This document shows, piece after piece, positions 1 through 7,767 of a stretch of DNA of 11,411 bases (the first letter of the stretch is position 1; each line of letters starts with the position of its first letter). Below the pieces are notes generated by a model, which worked only from the letters and a program-made list of their open reading frames with translations, was not told the DNA's origin and did not search any database. Made by a program: the position numbers and the translations under genes. The stretch spans positions 1 through 11,411 of the forward strand of contig JAGNOY010000036.1 of NCBI GenBank assembly GCA_017989935.1, in the 5' to 3' direction. The stretch is from Chitinophagaceae bacterium. Lineage in GTDB: Bacteria > Bacteroidota > Bacteroidia > Chitinophagales > Chitinophagaceae.

Positions 1-1343
1 TTTAAAATTTCTTGAATAGGCAAAATCAATTGATCAATATCACCGGCACCGGCTGTGACAAGCAAACTTGGTTTTGCAGCCTTGACCCATTCGAGTGCTC
101 CTTCTTTACTTAGGATATGTTTATTTTCTATATTCATTTTATTTAGAATCATTTCACTCGTAACACCTTCAATGGGCAACTCTCTAGCTGGATAGATATC
201 TAACAAAATGACTTCGTCTGCAAGATCGAGGCTTGCTGCAAATCCATCTGCAAAGTCGCGTGTTCTACTAAATAAATGTGGTTGAAAAATAACACTTAAT
301 TTTTTCTGTCTAAACAAAGCCCTTGCACTTGTCAATAACATTTTTAATTCTTCAGGATGATGCGCATAATCATCGATATATACTTGATTTTCTGTATTCA
401 CTAAATATTCAAATCTTCTTCTTACACCTTTAAAATCTGCCATTGCAGCTTGTACTTTGGTAAAATCAATTTGCATGATGTGGCAAACAGCTAAAGCCGC
501 CACAGCATTTTCGACATTATGCATGCCTCCGATATTCAATTCAATTTTACCCAAACATTCTTCATGCTTATTAAAATTAAATGTATAGGTTCCGTGCTTC
601 ATTTGAATGTCTGAGGCATAAAAATCAGCTATATCATTTTGAAGGGAATATGACATTTTATTGGGCACCTTAAATTCGGCTTGATGTTTTAATCCATGTC
701 GATAGATTAAAGTGTCCTTAATGTGTGAAATATATTCGAGATAACATCTTTCCATTTCTTCGGCTGTACCATAAATATCTAAATGATCTGGATCCATTGC
801 TGTGACTACTGAGATAGAAGGAAACAATTTAAGAAAACTTCTATCATATTCATCCGCTTCAATGACAGCACATTCGTTGGTACTACTCCAATAGTTACTT
901 TGATAATTCGAAGATATCCCTCCAAGAAATGCATTACATCCATAACCTGTATGTCTTAACAAATGACCAATCATGGTTGACACAGTTGTTTTACCATGTG
1001 TACCTGCTACACATACCGCCTTCATTTGTTCGGATATATATTGCAATACATCACTTCTTTTTACAACTTTAAATCCATTCTCTTTGTACCAATTTAATTC
1101 GAGATGATTTGAAGGGATGGCTGGTGTATAGATAACTAGATCGACCTTTTTGTTGAGCAAAGCTATATCATCGGTAAAATGAATTTCCATTCCTTCCTTC
1201 ATCAATTGGGTTGTAAGTGGCGTATTGGTTTTGTCGTAACCACATACTTGTACTTTACGTTCTAAAAAAAAGCGTGCGAGGGCGCTCATCCCGATTCCGC
1301 CGATGCCAACAAAATAAACGCTATTGATTTGACTAATATTCAT
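1..1343 (-). CDS. murC: UDP-N-acetylmuramate--L-alanine ligase (MurC), 3' end cut by the window edge
   Basis: Cytoplasmic ATP-dependent ligase that joins L-alanine to UDP-MurNAc, the first step of the peptidoglycan stem peptide. I translated this frame by hand: 447 codons from the ATG at 1343, open to the left edge with no stop, so the extreme C-terminus is missing. Visible features are the N-terminal nucleotide-binding loop GIGGIGMS (about residues 13-20), the Mur-ligase P-loop GTHGKTT (114-120), the EADEYDRSF stretch (162-170), DPDHLDIYG (184-192) and the C-terminal DDYAHHPEE block (324-332). GTHGKTT and DDYAHHP separate MurC from MurD and MurE. Family members are usually about 450-470 residues, so only a short tail is lost. 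One base separates it from the murG stop, so the two are very likely cotranscribed. In related clusters ftsQ, ftsA and ftsZ follow, which would be off the window. Function is very secure. Confidence 0.97.
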   Translation of the reverse strand, partial: MNISQINSVYFVGIGGIGMSALARFFLERKVQVCGYDKTNTPLTTQLMKEGMEIHFTDDIALLNKKVDLVIYTPAIPSNHLELNWYKENGFKVVKRSDVLQYISEQMKAVCVAGTHGKTTVSTMIGHLLRHTGYGCNAFLGGISSNYQSNYWSSTNECAVIEADEYDRSFLKLFPSISVVTAMDPDHLDIYGTAEEMERCYLEYISHIKDTLIYRHGLKHQAEFKVPNKMSYSLQNDIADFYASDIQMKHGTYTFNFNKHEECLGKIELNIGGMHNVENAVAALAVCHIMQIDFTKVQAAMADFKGVRRRFEYLVNTENQVYIDDYAHHPEELKMLLTSARALFRQKKLSVIFQPHLFSRTRDFADGFAASLDLADEVILLDIYPARELPIEGVTSEMILNKMNIENKHILSKEGALEWVKAAKPSLLVTAGAGDIDQLILPIQEIL

Positions 1344-1344
1344 T

Positions 1345-2472
1345 TTAATTACACATTTCTATGATTTTACTTGCTATGTTCTCATCTGCATGTTGAATAG
1401 CCAAGGTGGAAATATTTTTTTTGATTAACTCTTGTTGTGTGGTGTCATAAAGCAATGATTTTACTTTTGCTAATAAATCTGATTTTGTTTCATGATCCTT
1501 TACCATCAGTGCTGCATTAATTTTCACCAACGCCATAGCATTTGAAGTTTGATGATCTTCACTTGCATATGGGAAGGGCACAAAAACAACAGGTTTGCCA
1601 ACTATACACAATTCAGAAATTGATGAAGCTCCGGCTCTTGAAATTATTACATCAGCAGCTGCATAGGCATAATCCATTTCTTGAATAAATTCAAATACTT
1701 TCACTTGACTTTCGTACCCTTTTACAGCTTCTTTAGCTTTCTCAAAAAAGGAAGTTCCGGTTTGCCAAAGTAACTGAGCATCCGAAGCAATAACCTCTTT
1801 AAACTGATCTGCTAAAGTTTCGTTGATGCTTTTAGCACCTAAACTTCCACCAAAAGCAAAAACAATTTTCTTGGTGCTATTCAAACCAAATTTTTCAATT
1901 CCTTTTTCTTTACTTATTTCATTTGTTGAAATAGAAGCTCTAATTGGATTACCTGTTAAGATTATTTTATCCTTAGGGAAAAATTTATCCATACCCTCAT
2001 AAGCCACACAAATTGCCTTGGCTTTTTTGCCAAGCTGTTGATTGCTTTTTCCTGCATGTGAATTTTGCTCTTGAATTAAAGTTGGTATCCCTTTTCTTTG
2101 CGCCATATACAATACTGGAAAACTTGCATAGCCTCCTACCCCAACAACAACACTCGGTTTGAATTCCTTCAGTATTTTTCCTGCCTGAATAAAACTTTTA
2201 ATTAGTTTAAATGGCAGGCTCAGATTTTTCAACATCGAATTACGATCGAAACCTGCAATATCTAACCCAATGATTCTATACCCTTCTTTAGGCACTTTTT
2301 CCATCTCCATTTTTCCTTTAGCACCAACGAATAAAACTTCTGTATCTGGACTTGCTTTCCTTACAGCATTTGCAATAGCCACCGCAGGAAAGATATGCCC
2401 TCCTGTACCACCACCTGCAACTATGAGTTTTACTTTATTCACTTTTAAAATTCTAGTTTTCTTCTGTTTCAT
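1345..2472 (-). CDS. murG: Lipid II synthase: undecaprenyl-PP-MurNAc-pentapeptide GlcNAc transferase (MurG)
   Basis: Membrane-associated GT-B glycosyltransferase that adds GlcNAc from UDP-GlcNAc to lipid I, making lipid II on the inner face of the cytoplasmic membrane. The 375-residue product has the N-terminal glycine loop GGGTGGHIFPA (20-30), the second loop GVGGYASFP (111-119), the QEQNSHAGKSN stretch (134-144), the C-domain loop FGGSLGAKSINE (207-218) and the UDP-GlcNAc site SRAGASSISEL (278-288), followed by PFPYASEDHQ (299-308). Length is slightly above the usual 355-370, explained by about ten extra N-terminal residues. The ATG at 2472 overlaps the ftsW stop by 20 bp. A GTG at 2440-2442 (codon 11) would give a conventional N-terminus and no overlap, so the start is uncertain. 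I kept the ATG as the commoner start codon. Downstream, murC begins one base after the stop. Confidence 0.97.
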   Translation of the reverse strand: MKQKKTRILKVNKVKLIVAGGGTGGHIFPAVAIANAVRKASPDTEVLFVGAKGKMEMEKVPKEGYRIIGLDIAGFDRNSMLKNLSLPFKLIKSFIQAGKILKEFKPSVVVGVGGYASFPVLYMAQRKGIPTLIQEQNSHAGKSNQQLGKKAKAICVAYEGMDKFFPKDKIILTGNPIRASISTNEISKEKGIEKFGLNSTKKIVFAFGGSLGAKSINETLADQFKEVIASDAQLLWQTGTSFFEKAKEAVKGYESQVKVFEFIQEMDYAYAAADVIISRAGASSISELCIVGKPVVFVPFPYASEDHQTSNAMALVKINAALMVKDHETKSDLLAKVKSLLYDTTQQELIKKNISTLAIQHADENIASKIIEMCN

Positions 2473-3643
2473 TTATTAATCCATCTCCTACTTGATCTCC
2501 TTCGGCTTCCTCAACAAATCTGCTTACACTTAATATTATTCCGATTGCTAAACAAGTAAACCATATTGATGATCCACCCATGCTCACCAAGGGCAAGGTT
2601 AATCCGGTTACTGGAACTAGATTCACATTTACAGCCATATTTAAAAATGCTTGAAACACCAAAGTAAAGCTTAACCCTACAGCCAAGAAGGCGCCAAAAG
2701 CAAAAGGACATCTTCTGAAAATAATGATACTACGCCATAAAAAAAGCAGATATAAAAAGATAAGACCTAAGCCTCCAGGTATCAAACCATATTCTTCAAT
2801 AATAATTGAAAAAATAAAATCAGAGTAAGGATGTGGAAGAAAATTTCTTTGTGAACTATTCCCAGGCCCTACACCAAACCAACTTCCTTTGGCTATTGCT
2901 ATCTTACCTTGTTGAACTTGAAATGGCACGTCTTTTTTATCACTTGACTTGAAATTTTGAATTCTTTTTTCCCAAGTGGCAGCTCTACCAAAGCCAGTAA
3001 GCTTTGACACAGTAAACAGGATTCCGAATAATAATATAGCAGACGTTGCTAAAATAAGTAAATGCGAAATTTGAATTCGACCGATAAAAAACAACACTCC
3101 GCAGGACATGGCAATCATTAAGGCCGTTGACAAATTTGCCATGGCAATCAAGCCACAAATTACAATCACAGGTAAAAATATTTGCAAGGCTACTTTCTTG
3201 AAATTAGTTAAATCTTTTTGCATGCGCGAAAGTTGGCGCGCCAGAAACATAAACAATCCAAGTTTAGCCAAATCTGAGGTTTGAAAAGTTAATCCAACCA
3301 AAGGCAATCTTATCCATCTTGAACCTTCGTTTAAAGTTGTACCAAAAAATAAAGTATACAATAATAATGGAATACTGATGGCGAACAATAACACAGCAAT
3401 ATTTGAATAGATTGTATAGTTTACCCTATGTGCAGCATAAATAATAGCTAAGCCGGCAAGCAATACACCGAATTGTTTAATTAAATAAACTTCAGTGTGC
3501 CCTTTATTTAATCGATATGCTAATGACCCTGTTGAACTATAAACTGCCATCAAACTAATTAATGACAATACAATCACCACACCCCAGATAATTCTGTCGC
3601 CCTTTGTTTTATGTAGAATTTGATTAAATTGTGGTGTTTGCAT
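2453..3643 (-). CDS. ftsW: Septal peptidoglycan polymerase of the SEDS family (FtsW)
   Basis: Polytopic SEDS-family glycosyltransferase that polymerises lipid II at the division septum, working with its cognate class B penicillin-binding protein. The 396-residue protein has about ten hydrophobic segments (for example near 19-37, 57-71, 82-100, 153-188, 193-212, 288-305, 316-338 and 347-372). Family hallmarks are the SRWIRL stretch (108-113), GVGPGNSS (257-264), SDFIFSIIIEEYG (274-286) and PVTGLTLPLVSMGGSS (344-359). Asp275 lies where E. coli FtsW has its essential Asp297, as judged by eye. A location between murD and murG favours FtsW over the paralogue RodA. The C-terminus is a short acidic tail (378-396), partly encoded in the region that overlaps murG. 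The ATG at 3643 follows the murD stop after 28 bp, with an A-rich leader and no clear Shine-Dalgarno sequence. Confidence 0.95.
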   Translation of the reverse strand: MQTPQFNQILHKTKGDRIIWGVVIVLSLISLMAVYSSTGSLAYRLNKGHTEVYLIKQFGVLLAGLAIIYAAHRVNYTIYSNIAVLLFAISIPLLLYTLFFGTTLNEGSRWIRLPLVGLTFQTSDLAKLGLFMFLARQLSRMQKDLTNFKKVALQIFLPVIVICGLIAMANLSTALMIAMSCGVLFFIGRIQISHLLILATSAILLFGILFTVSKLTGFGRAATWEKRIQNFKSSDKKDVPFQVQQGKIAIAKGSWFGVGPGNSSQRNFLPHPYSDFIFSIIIEEYGLIPGGLGLIFLYLLFLWRSIIIFRRCPFAFGAFLAVGLSFTLVFQAFLNMAVNVNLVPVTGLTLPLVSMGGSSIWFTCLAIGIILSVSRFVEEAEGDQVGDGLINETEEN

Positions 3644-3671
3644 CTTTTATTTGTTAAAATTCGTGGTAGAA

Positions 3672-5015
3672 TTAAAGTGACAATACCGCTTGTTTAAATT
3701 GTTCACCTCTATCTTCATAGTTTTTAAATAAATCAAAACTTGCACAAGCTGGAGAGAGCAGTACACAATCTCCTGGTACAGCAAATGAATACGCAGCTTG
3801 AACAGCATCTTCGGTAGTGATTGTGTCCATCACCTCTACCACGCCATCAAATGCTTTATGTATGGCTTCATTATCTAATCCTAAACAAACAATAGCTTTT
3901 ACTTTTTCCTTTACAAGATCTATTATCTCTTGATAATTATTTCCTTTATCAACTCCACCTAAAATAAGCACAGTTGGTTTCTTCATACTTTCTAAAGCAT
4001 ACCATACACTATTCAAGTTGGTGGCTTTACTATCATTAATAAATTCTACCCCACGTATGCTAGCAATCATCTCCATTCGATGTTCAATGGCAGTAAAAGA
4101 TTTTAAACATTCTTTGATGGAGTTTACTCTGATTTCAGCTACTCTTGCTGAAATTCCTGCTGCCATAGAATTATACTGATTGTGCTTGCCCTTTAAGGAT
4201 AGATCATCGATGGATATCGAAAAAGGTTCGCCGTTTACCTTCATGAATAGCTCGTTTTGACTCACATAGGCTCCATCAGTTTGTAGTTGTTCATTCATGG
4301 TAAAAAATAAAATTTTTGAGTGGGTTGGATGTTGCATTAAATAATTCATAGACACTTGATCATCTTTACATAAAATCAAGGTATCATGTTCAGTTTGAAA
4401 TTTTGTTATATTAAATTTTGCGCTTGTGTATAAATCAAAATCATAGTTGTATCTATCAAGATGATCGGGTGTAATATTTGTGATAACCCCAATATCAGGG
4501 CGAAATGTGAGTATATCATCTAATTGAAAACTACTTATTTCCATTACATACCAATGAGTTGGTTGCAATGCAATTTGACGAGCAAAAGAATTTCCAATAT
4601 TTCCAACTACAGATACATCATAGCCTGCATGTTTAAACATCTCGTAGGCAAGACTTGTAGTTGTTGTTTTACCGTTGCTTCCAGTAATACATAATATTTT
4701 ACTATCACCTTTATATCTAAATGCAAATTCTATTTCGCTCATCAGCGGAATATTATTCTCTCTGATTAGTTTAACCACATCAGCTTTTTCTGGAATTCCT
4801 GGACTTTTTACAATTTCTTTTGCCTTTAATATTAATTCTATATCATGCTTTCCTTCTTCATATTGAATTTGATGTTCGTTCAATTCTATCTTATACTTAT
4901 CAGCTATCATGCCTTGGTCGCTAACGAATACAGAAAGTCCATTCAGCTTAGCCAATATAGCCGCTCCGGTTCCACTTTCGCCACTTCCTAATATTACTAA
5001 ATCGTAGTTCATCAT
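3672..5015 (-). CDS. murD: UDP-N-acetylmuramoyl-L-alanine--D-glutamate ligase (MurD)
   Basis: Cytoplasmic ATP-dependent ligase that adds D-glutamate to UDP-MurNAc-L-Ala, the second ligation of the stem peptide. The 447-residue protein, of normal family length, shows an N-terminal Rossmann loop LGSGESGTGAA (9-19), the P-loop TGSNGKTTTT (111-120), SSFQLDD (161-167), NITPDHLDRY (180-189) with the lysine expected to be carbamylated at Lys200, and the C-terminal block SPACASFDLFKNYEDRG (421-437). The SSFQLD and SPACASFD blocks are typical of MurD rather than MurC, MurE or MurF. The ORF opens with two consecutive ATG codons (5015 and 5012). Either could be used and the difference is one residue. 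It lies 5 bp after mraY, which implies coupled expression. No defect is visible. Confidence 0.97.
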   Translation of the reverse strand: MMNYDLVILGSGESGTGAAILAKLNGLSVFVSDQGMIADKYKIELNEHQIQYEEGKHDIELILKAKEIVKSPGIPEKADVVKLIRENNIPLMSEIEFAFRYKGDSKILCITGSNGKTTTTSLAYEMFKHAGYDVSVVGNIGNSFARQIALQPTHWYVMEISSFQLDDILTFRPDIGVITNITPDHLDRYNYDFDLYTSAKFNITKFQTEHDTLILCKDDQVSMNYLMQHPTHSKILFFTMNEQLQTDGAYVSQNELFMKVNGEPFSISIDDLSLKGKHNQYNSMAAGISARVAEIRVNSIKECLKSFTAIEHRMEMIASIRGVEFINDSKATNLNSVWYALESMKKPTVLILGGVDKGNNYQEIIDLVKEKVKAIVCLGLDNEAIHKAFDGVVEVMDTITTEDAVQAAYSFAVPGDCVLLSPACASFDLFKNYEDRGEQFKQAVLSL

Positions 5016-5020
5016 TTATA

Positions 5021-6292
5021 TTATTGTAATTTCAAGGTTACTATACTTAATACGGCTAATACAATACCAATTATCCAAAAACGTATGGCAATTTTACTTT
5101 CATGATATCCAAGTTTTTGGTAATGGTGATGCAATGGAGACATCAAAAATATTCTTCGCCCTTCCCCATATTTTCGCTTAGTCCATTTAAAATAACCGAC
5201 TTGAATCATTACACTTAAATTTTCAATCACAAACACGCCACAAATAATCGGAATCAGTAATTCTTTACGAATAATAATTGCTAAGGAAGCAATAATACCT
5301 CCAAGCGCCAAGCTCCCTGTATCGCCCATAAACACTTGCGCCGGGAAGCTATTGTACCATAAAAACCCTATGCATGCGCCTACAAATGCGCCTATAAAAA
5401 TAGATAATTCATCTAGGTTAGGAATAGGCATTATATTCAGATATCGGGCGAAATTGAAGTGGCCAGAGACATAAGCAAACAACGCTAAACATACACCAAT
5501 GATTGCACTTGTACCTGTGGCTAATCCATCTAAACCATCTGTAATATTTGCACCATTTGAAACGGCTGTAATGATAAAAATGACAAACAAAATATAAATG
5601 ATTGGACTTAATATATTGATAGCACCTTCGCCAAAAAACGAAGCCATTTTTGAATAACTCAATTCATGATCCTTCGAAAATGGAATTGTGGTGACGGCAC
5701 TTTTTACGCGTGCATAAGTTCTTGTTACTCCCTTCTCATCTATTTTTACTATTCCTTCTTTGATCACTTTATCATTTTGACTATACTTAGCAGGTAAGCC
5801 ACCTGTAGTTTCACGAATAATGTACACATTATCATTATAGTACATGGTTAAACCTACAATGATGCCTAATCCAATTTGACCTAATATTTTAAATCGACCA
5901 GCCAAGCCTTCTTTGTTCTTTTTAAAAACTTTAATGTAGTCATCAAGGAAACCAATCAGACCAAGCCAAATAGTAGAAATAATCATTAATAATATATAAA
6001 CATTGGTAATTCTTGCAAATAATAAGGTGGGTATTAAAATGGCTGCAATAATAATTAAACCACCCATGGTTGGTGTGCCACTCTTTTGCTTTTCACCTGC
6101 CAATCCTAAATCACGAACCGTTTCACCGATTTGCTTTCCATGCAAAAATCGAATAATTCTTTTACCATACACCAATGAAATAAACAGAGACAAAATGATG
6201 GCCATGGCCGCTCTAAATGAAATAAAATAAAACACACCAACGCCAGGCATATTAAAATGTTCTTTCAGATATGTGAATAAGTAATATAGCAT
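5021..6292 (-). CDS. mraY: Phospho-N-acetylmuramoyl-pentapeptide transferase (MraY), enlarged form
   Basis: Integral membrane enzyme that transfers phospho-MurNAc-pentapeptide from UDP to undecaprenyl phosphate, producing lipid I. Hydrophobic segments fit the ten-helix MraY fold (about 20-41, 76-93, 98-116, 135-152, 226-245, 260-275, 296-312, 330-340, 344-365 and 402-420). Active-site motifs are present: the Asp pair in GFLDDY (Asp117, Asp118), NITDGLDGL (249-257), MGDTGS (322-327, Asp324) and the histidine triad SPLHHHY (385-391). At 423 residues it is about 60 longer than the E. coli enzyme (360). The extra length lies in a hydrophilic stretch between the fourth and fifth helices (about 153-222). 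From memory, Bacteroidota MraY proteins are generally this long, so this is probably lineage-typical rather than an aberration. The gene sits 5 bp after murE and 5 bp before murD. murF, which separates murE and mraY in E. coli, is absent. Confidence 0.97.
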   Translation of the reverse strand: MLYYLFTYLKEHFNMPGVGVFYFISFRAAMAIILSLFISLVYGKRIIRFLHGKQIGETVRDLGLAGEKQKSGTPTMGGLIIIAAILIPTLLFARITNVYILLMIISTIWLGLIGFLDDYIKVFKKNKEGLAGRFKILGQIGLGIIVGLTMYYNDNVYIIRETTGGLPAKYSQNDKVIKEGIVKIDEKGVTRTYARVKSAVTTIPFSKDHELSYSKMASFFGEGAINILSPIIYILFVIFIITAVSNGANITDGLDGLATGTSAIIGVCLALFAYVSGHFNFARYLNIMPIPNLDELSIFIGAFVGACIGFLWYNSFPAQVFMGDTGSLALGGIIASLAIIIRKELLIPIICGVFVIENLSVMIQVGYFKWTKRKYGEGRRIFLMSPLHHHYQKLGYHESKIAIRFWIIGIVLAVLSIVTLKLQ

Positions 6293-6297
6293 TGATT

Positions 6298-7764
6298 TTA
6301 TTTTTGAAATATGTCAAACATGTCTTTTAAAATTTGTTTATCATCAAACGGAGTTTTAATTCCATTCGTTTCTTGATATTTTTCATGGCCTTTACCTGCA
6401 ATCAAAATAATATCTCCTTCTTCACTAATGCTACAAGCTGTTTTGATGGCTTCTTTTCGATCTGCAATACACACATACTTTTTTCGTTGATGAACAGGTA
6501 CACCTGCTTCCATTTCTGCAAGAATAGTTGATGGGTTTTCACTTCTTGGATTATCTGAAGTAAATATTACACGATTGCTATGTTCACATGCAACCAAAGC
6601 CATAATAGGTCTTTTGGCCTTATCTCTATCCCCACCACAACCAACTATGGTGAATACAGTTTCATTTCCTTTCCTTAATTTATTAATTGTGGCCAATACA
6701 TTCAACAAGGCATCAGGTGTATGTGCATAATCTACAATCCCAAGTATATGTTCCTTCTCAGATTGTAAACAGTCAAATCGACCTTCTGCCCCTTGTAAGG
6801 TGCTTAATATTTGCAACACTATTTCTTTATCTTGACCAAGTTCACAAGCCACGCCATATACACATAGTAAATTATAAGCATTAAACTCACCAATCATTCT
6901 GCAATACACTTCATGTTGATTGAATTGCATGAACAAACCAGACAAATTATTCTCAATAATTTTACCTTTATAATCTGCGATAGACAACAAACTATAAGTC
7001 TTCTTCAAAGCTTGTGTATTTTGTTGCATGATCAAACCACGCTTATCATCTATGTTTACTAAAGCAATAGCTTCTTTAGGTAATTCATCAAAAAATAATT
7101 TTTTCACACGGATATACTCATCAAAAGAATGATGATAATCAAGATGATCATGTGTAATATTTGTAAAGCAAGCAACTGCAAAATCTACACCAGCTATACG
7201 TTGTTGATGTATTGCATGTGAACTAACTTCCATGAAAATATATTCACATCCACGTTCAACCATTAATGACATTAATTGTTGTAGTTGAACAGCATCTGGC
7301 GTTGTATGTGTGGATGTTAAGATTTCTTGTCCAATTTGATTCTGAACTGTAGACAGTAAGCCACAAGTAAAACCTAATTGAGAAAATAACTGAAACATTA
7401 AAGTTGCACAAGTTGTTTTACCATTGGTGCCAGTAACCCCAACAACTTTCAATTTTGAAGAAGGGTGATCAAAAAAGGCAGCACATAAATTACCTGCAGC
7501 ATGAGCTGTATCTTTTACAAGTATATAAGTTACCTCATTTAAAATCTCCAAGGGCATTTGTTGACAAACAATAATATGCGCCCCTTTGGCAATTACCTCA
7601 TTGATATATTGATGTCCATCATGTAAGGTGCCAACTAATGCAACAAACATACTTCCCTTTTGCACTAATCTAGAATCAATACAAATACTTACCACTGGTT
7701 TATGTTGGTCTCCTAAAATTGATTCAGGTTTGATAGATGATAATATGTCGTTTAATAATTTCAA
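6298..7764 (-). CDS. murE: UDP-MurNAc-L-Ala-D-Glu--meso-diaminopimelate ligase (MurE), TTG start
   Basis: Cytoplasmic ATP-dependent ligase that adds the third stem-peptide residue. The 488-residue product has the N-terminal uridine-binding DSRLVQKGSMF stretch (30-40), the P-loop TGTNGKTT (111-118), EVSSHAIHQQR (179-189), NITHDHLDYH (202-211), a candidate carbamylated Lys221, DYAHTPDAL (345-353) and the substrate-specificity motif DNPR (404-407). In characterised MurE enzymes DNPR marks meso-diaminopimelate as substrate, whereas lysine enzymes have a different fourth residue, so a DAP-type wall is inferred. The first codon is TTG at 7762-7764, directly after the ftsI stop in the same frame. 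The next in-frame ATG, codon 39, would remove the DSR motif and is therefore unlikely. The N-terminus from TTG (KLLNDIL) resembles family members, which supports this start. I see no Shine-Dalgarno sequence, so expression probably relies on translational coupling with ftsI. Confidence 0.96.
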   Translation of the reverse strand: MKLLNDILSSIKPESILGDQHKPVVSICIDSRLVQKGSMFVALVGTLHDGHQYINEVIAKGAHIIVCQQMPLEILNEVTYILVKDTAHAAGNLCAAFFDHPSSKLKVVGVTGTNGKTTCATLMFQLFSQLGFTCGLLSTVQNQIGQEILTSTHTTPDAVQLQQLMSLMVERGCEYIFMEVSSHAIHQQRIAGVDFAVACFTNITHDHLDYHHSFDEYIRVKKLFFDELPKEAIALVNIDDKRGLIMQQNTQALKKTYSLLSIADYKGKIIENNLSGLFMQFNQHEVYCRMIGEFNAYNLLCVYGVACELGQDKEIVLQILSTLQGAEGRFDCLQSEKEHILGIVDYAHTPDALLNVLATINKLRKGNETVFTIVGCGGDRDKAKRPIMALVACEHSNRVIFTSDNPRSENPSTILAEMEAGVPVHQRKKYVCIADRKEAIKTACSISEEGDIILIAGKGHEKYQETNGIKTPFDDKQILKDMFDIFQK

Positions 7765-7767
7765 TTA
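7762..7767 (-). other. ftsI stop codon abutting in-frame murE TTG start
   Basis: Read on the minus strand, the six bases are TAA (ftsI stop, 7767 to 7765) followed at once by TTG (murE start, 7764 to 7762). The distance from the ftsI ATG to the murE start is 2085 bases, a multiple of three, so both genes share one reading frame and a single stop codon separates them. This layout suits termination-reinitiation. It could also permit rare stop readthrough, for which there is no direct evidence. Confidence 0.85.

Noticed and set aside
1264..1271. Run of eight A (eight T in the coding strand) early in murC as a possible frameshift site
   Set aside because: Hand translation stays in frame through the run, from GIGGIGMSALA into the expected MurC sequence. 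There is no sign of a frameshift or of a need for slippage.
2511..2711. Minus-strand ORF of 66 codons inside ftsW in another frame
   Set aside because: It overlaps the conserved C-terminal membrane segments and PVTGLTLPLVSMGG block of FtsW. The alternative frame shows nothing conserved.
4675..4866. Plus-strand ORF of 63 codons antisense to murD
   Set aside because: It is a hydrophobic shadow translation fully inside murD, with no independent support. The other short plus-strand ORFs (for example at 2270, 6003, 6334, 6687, 7821, 8259, 9149 and 10530) were rejected for the same reason.
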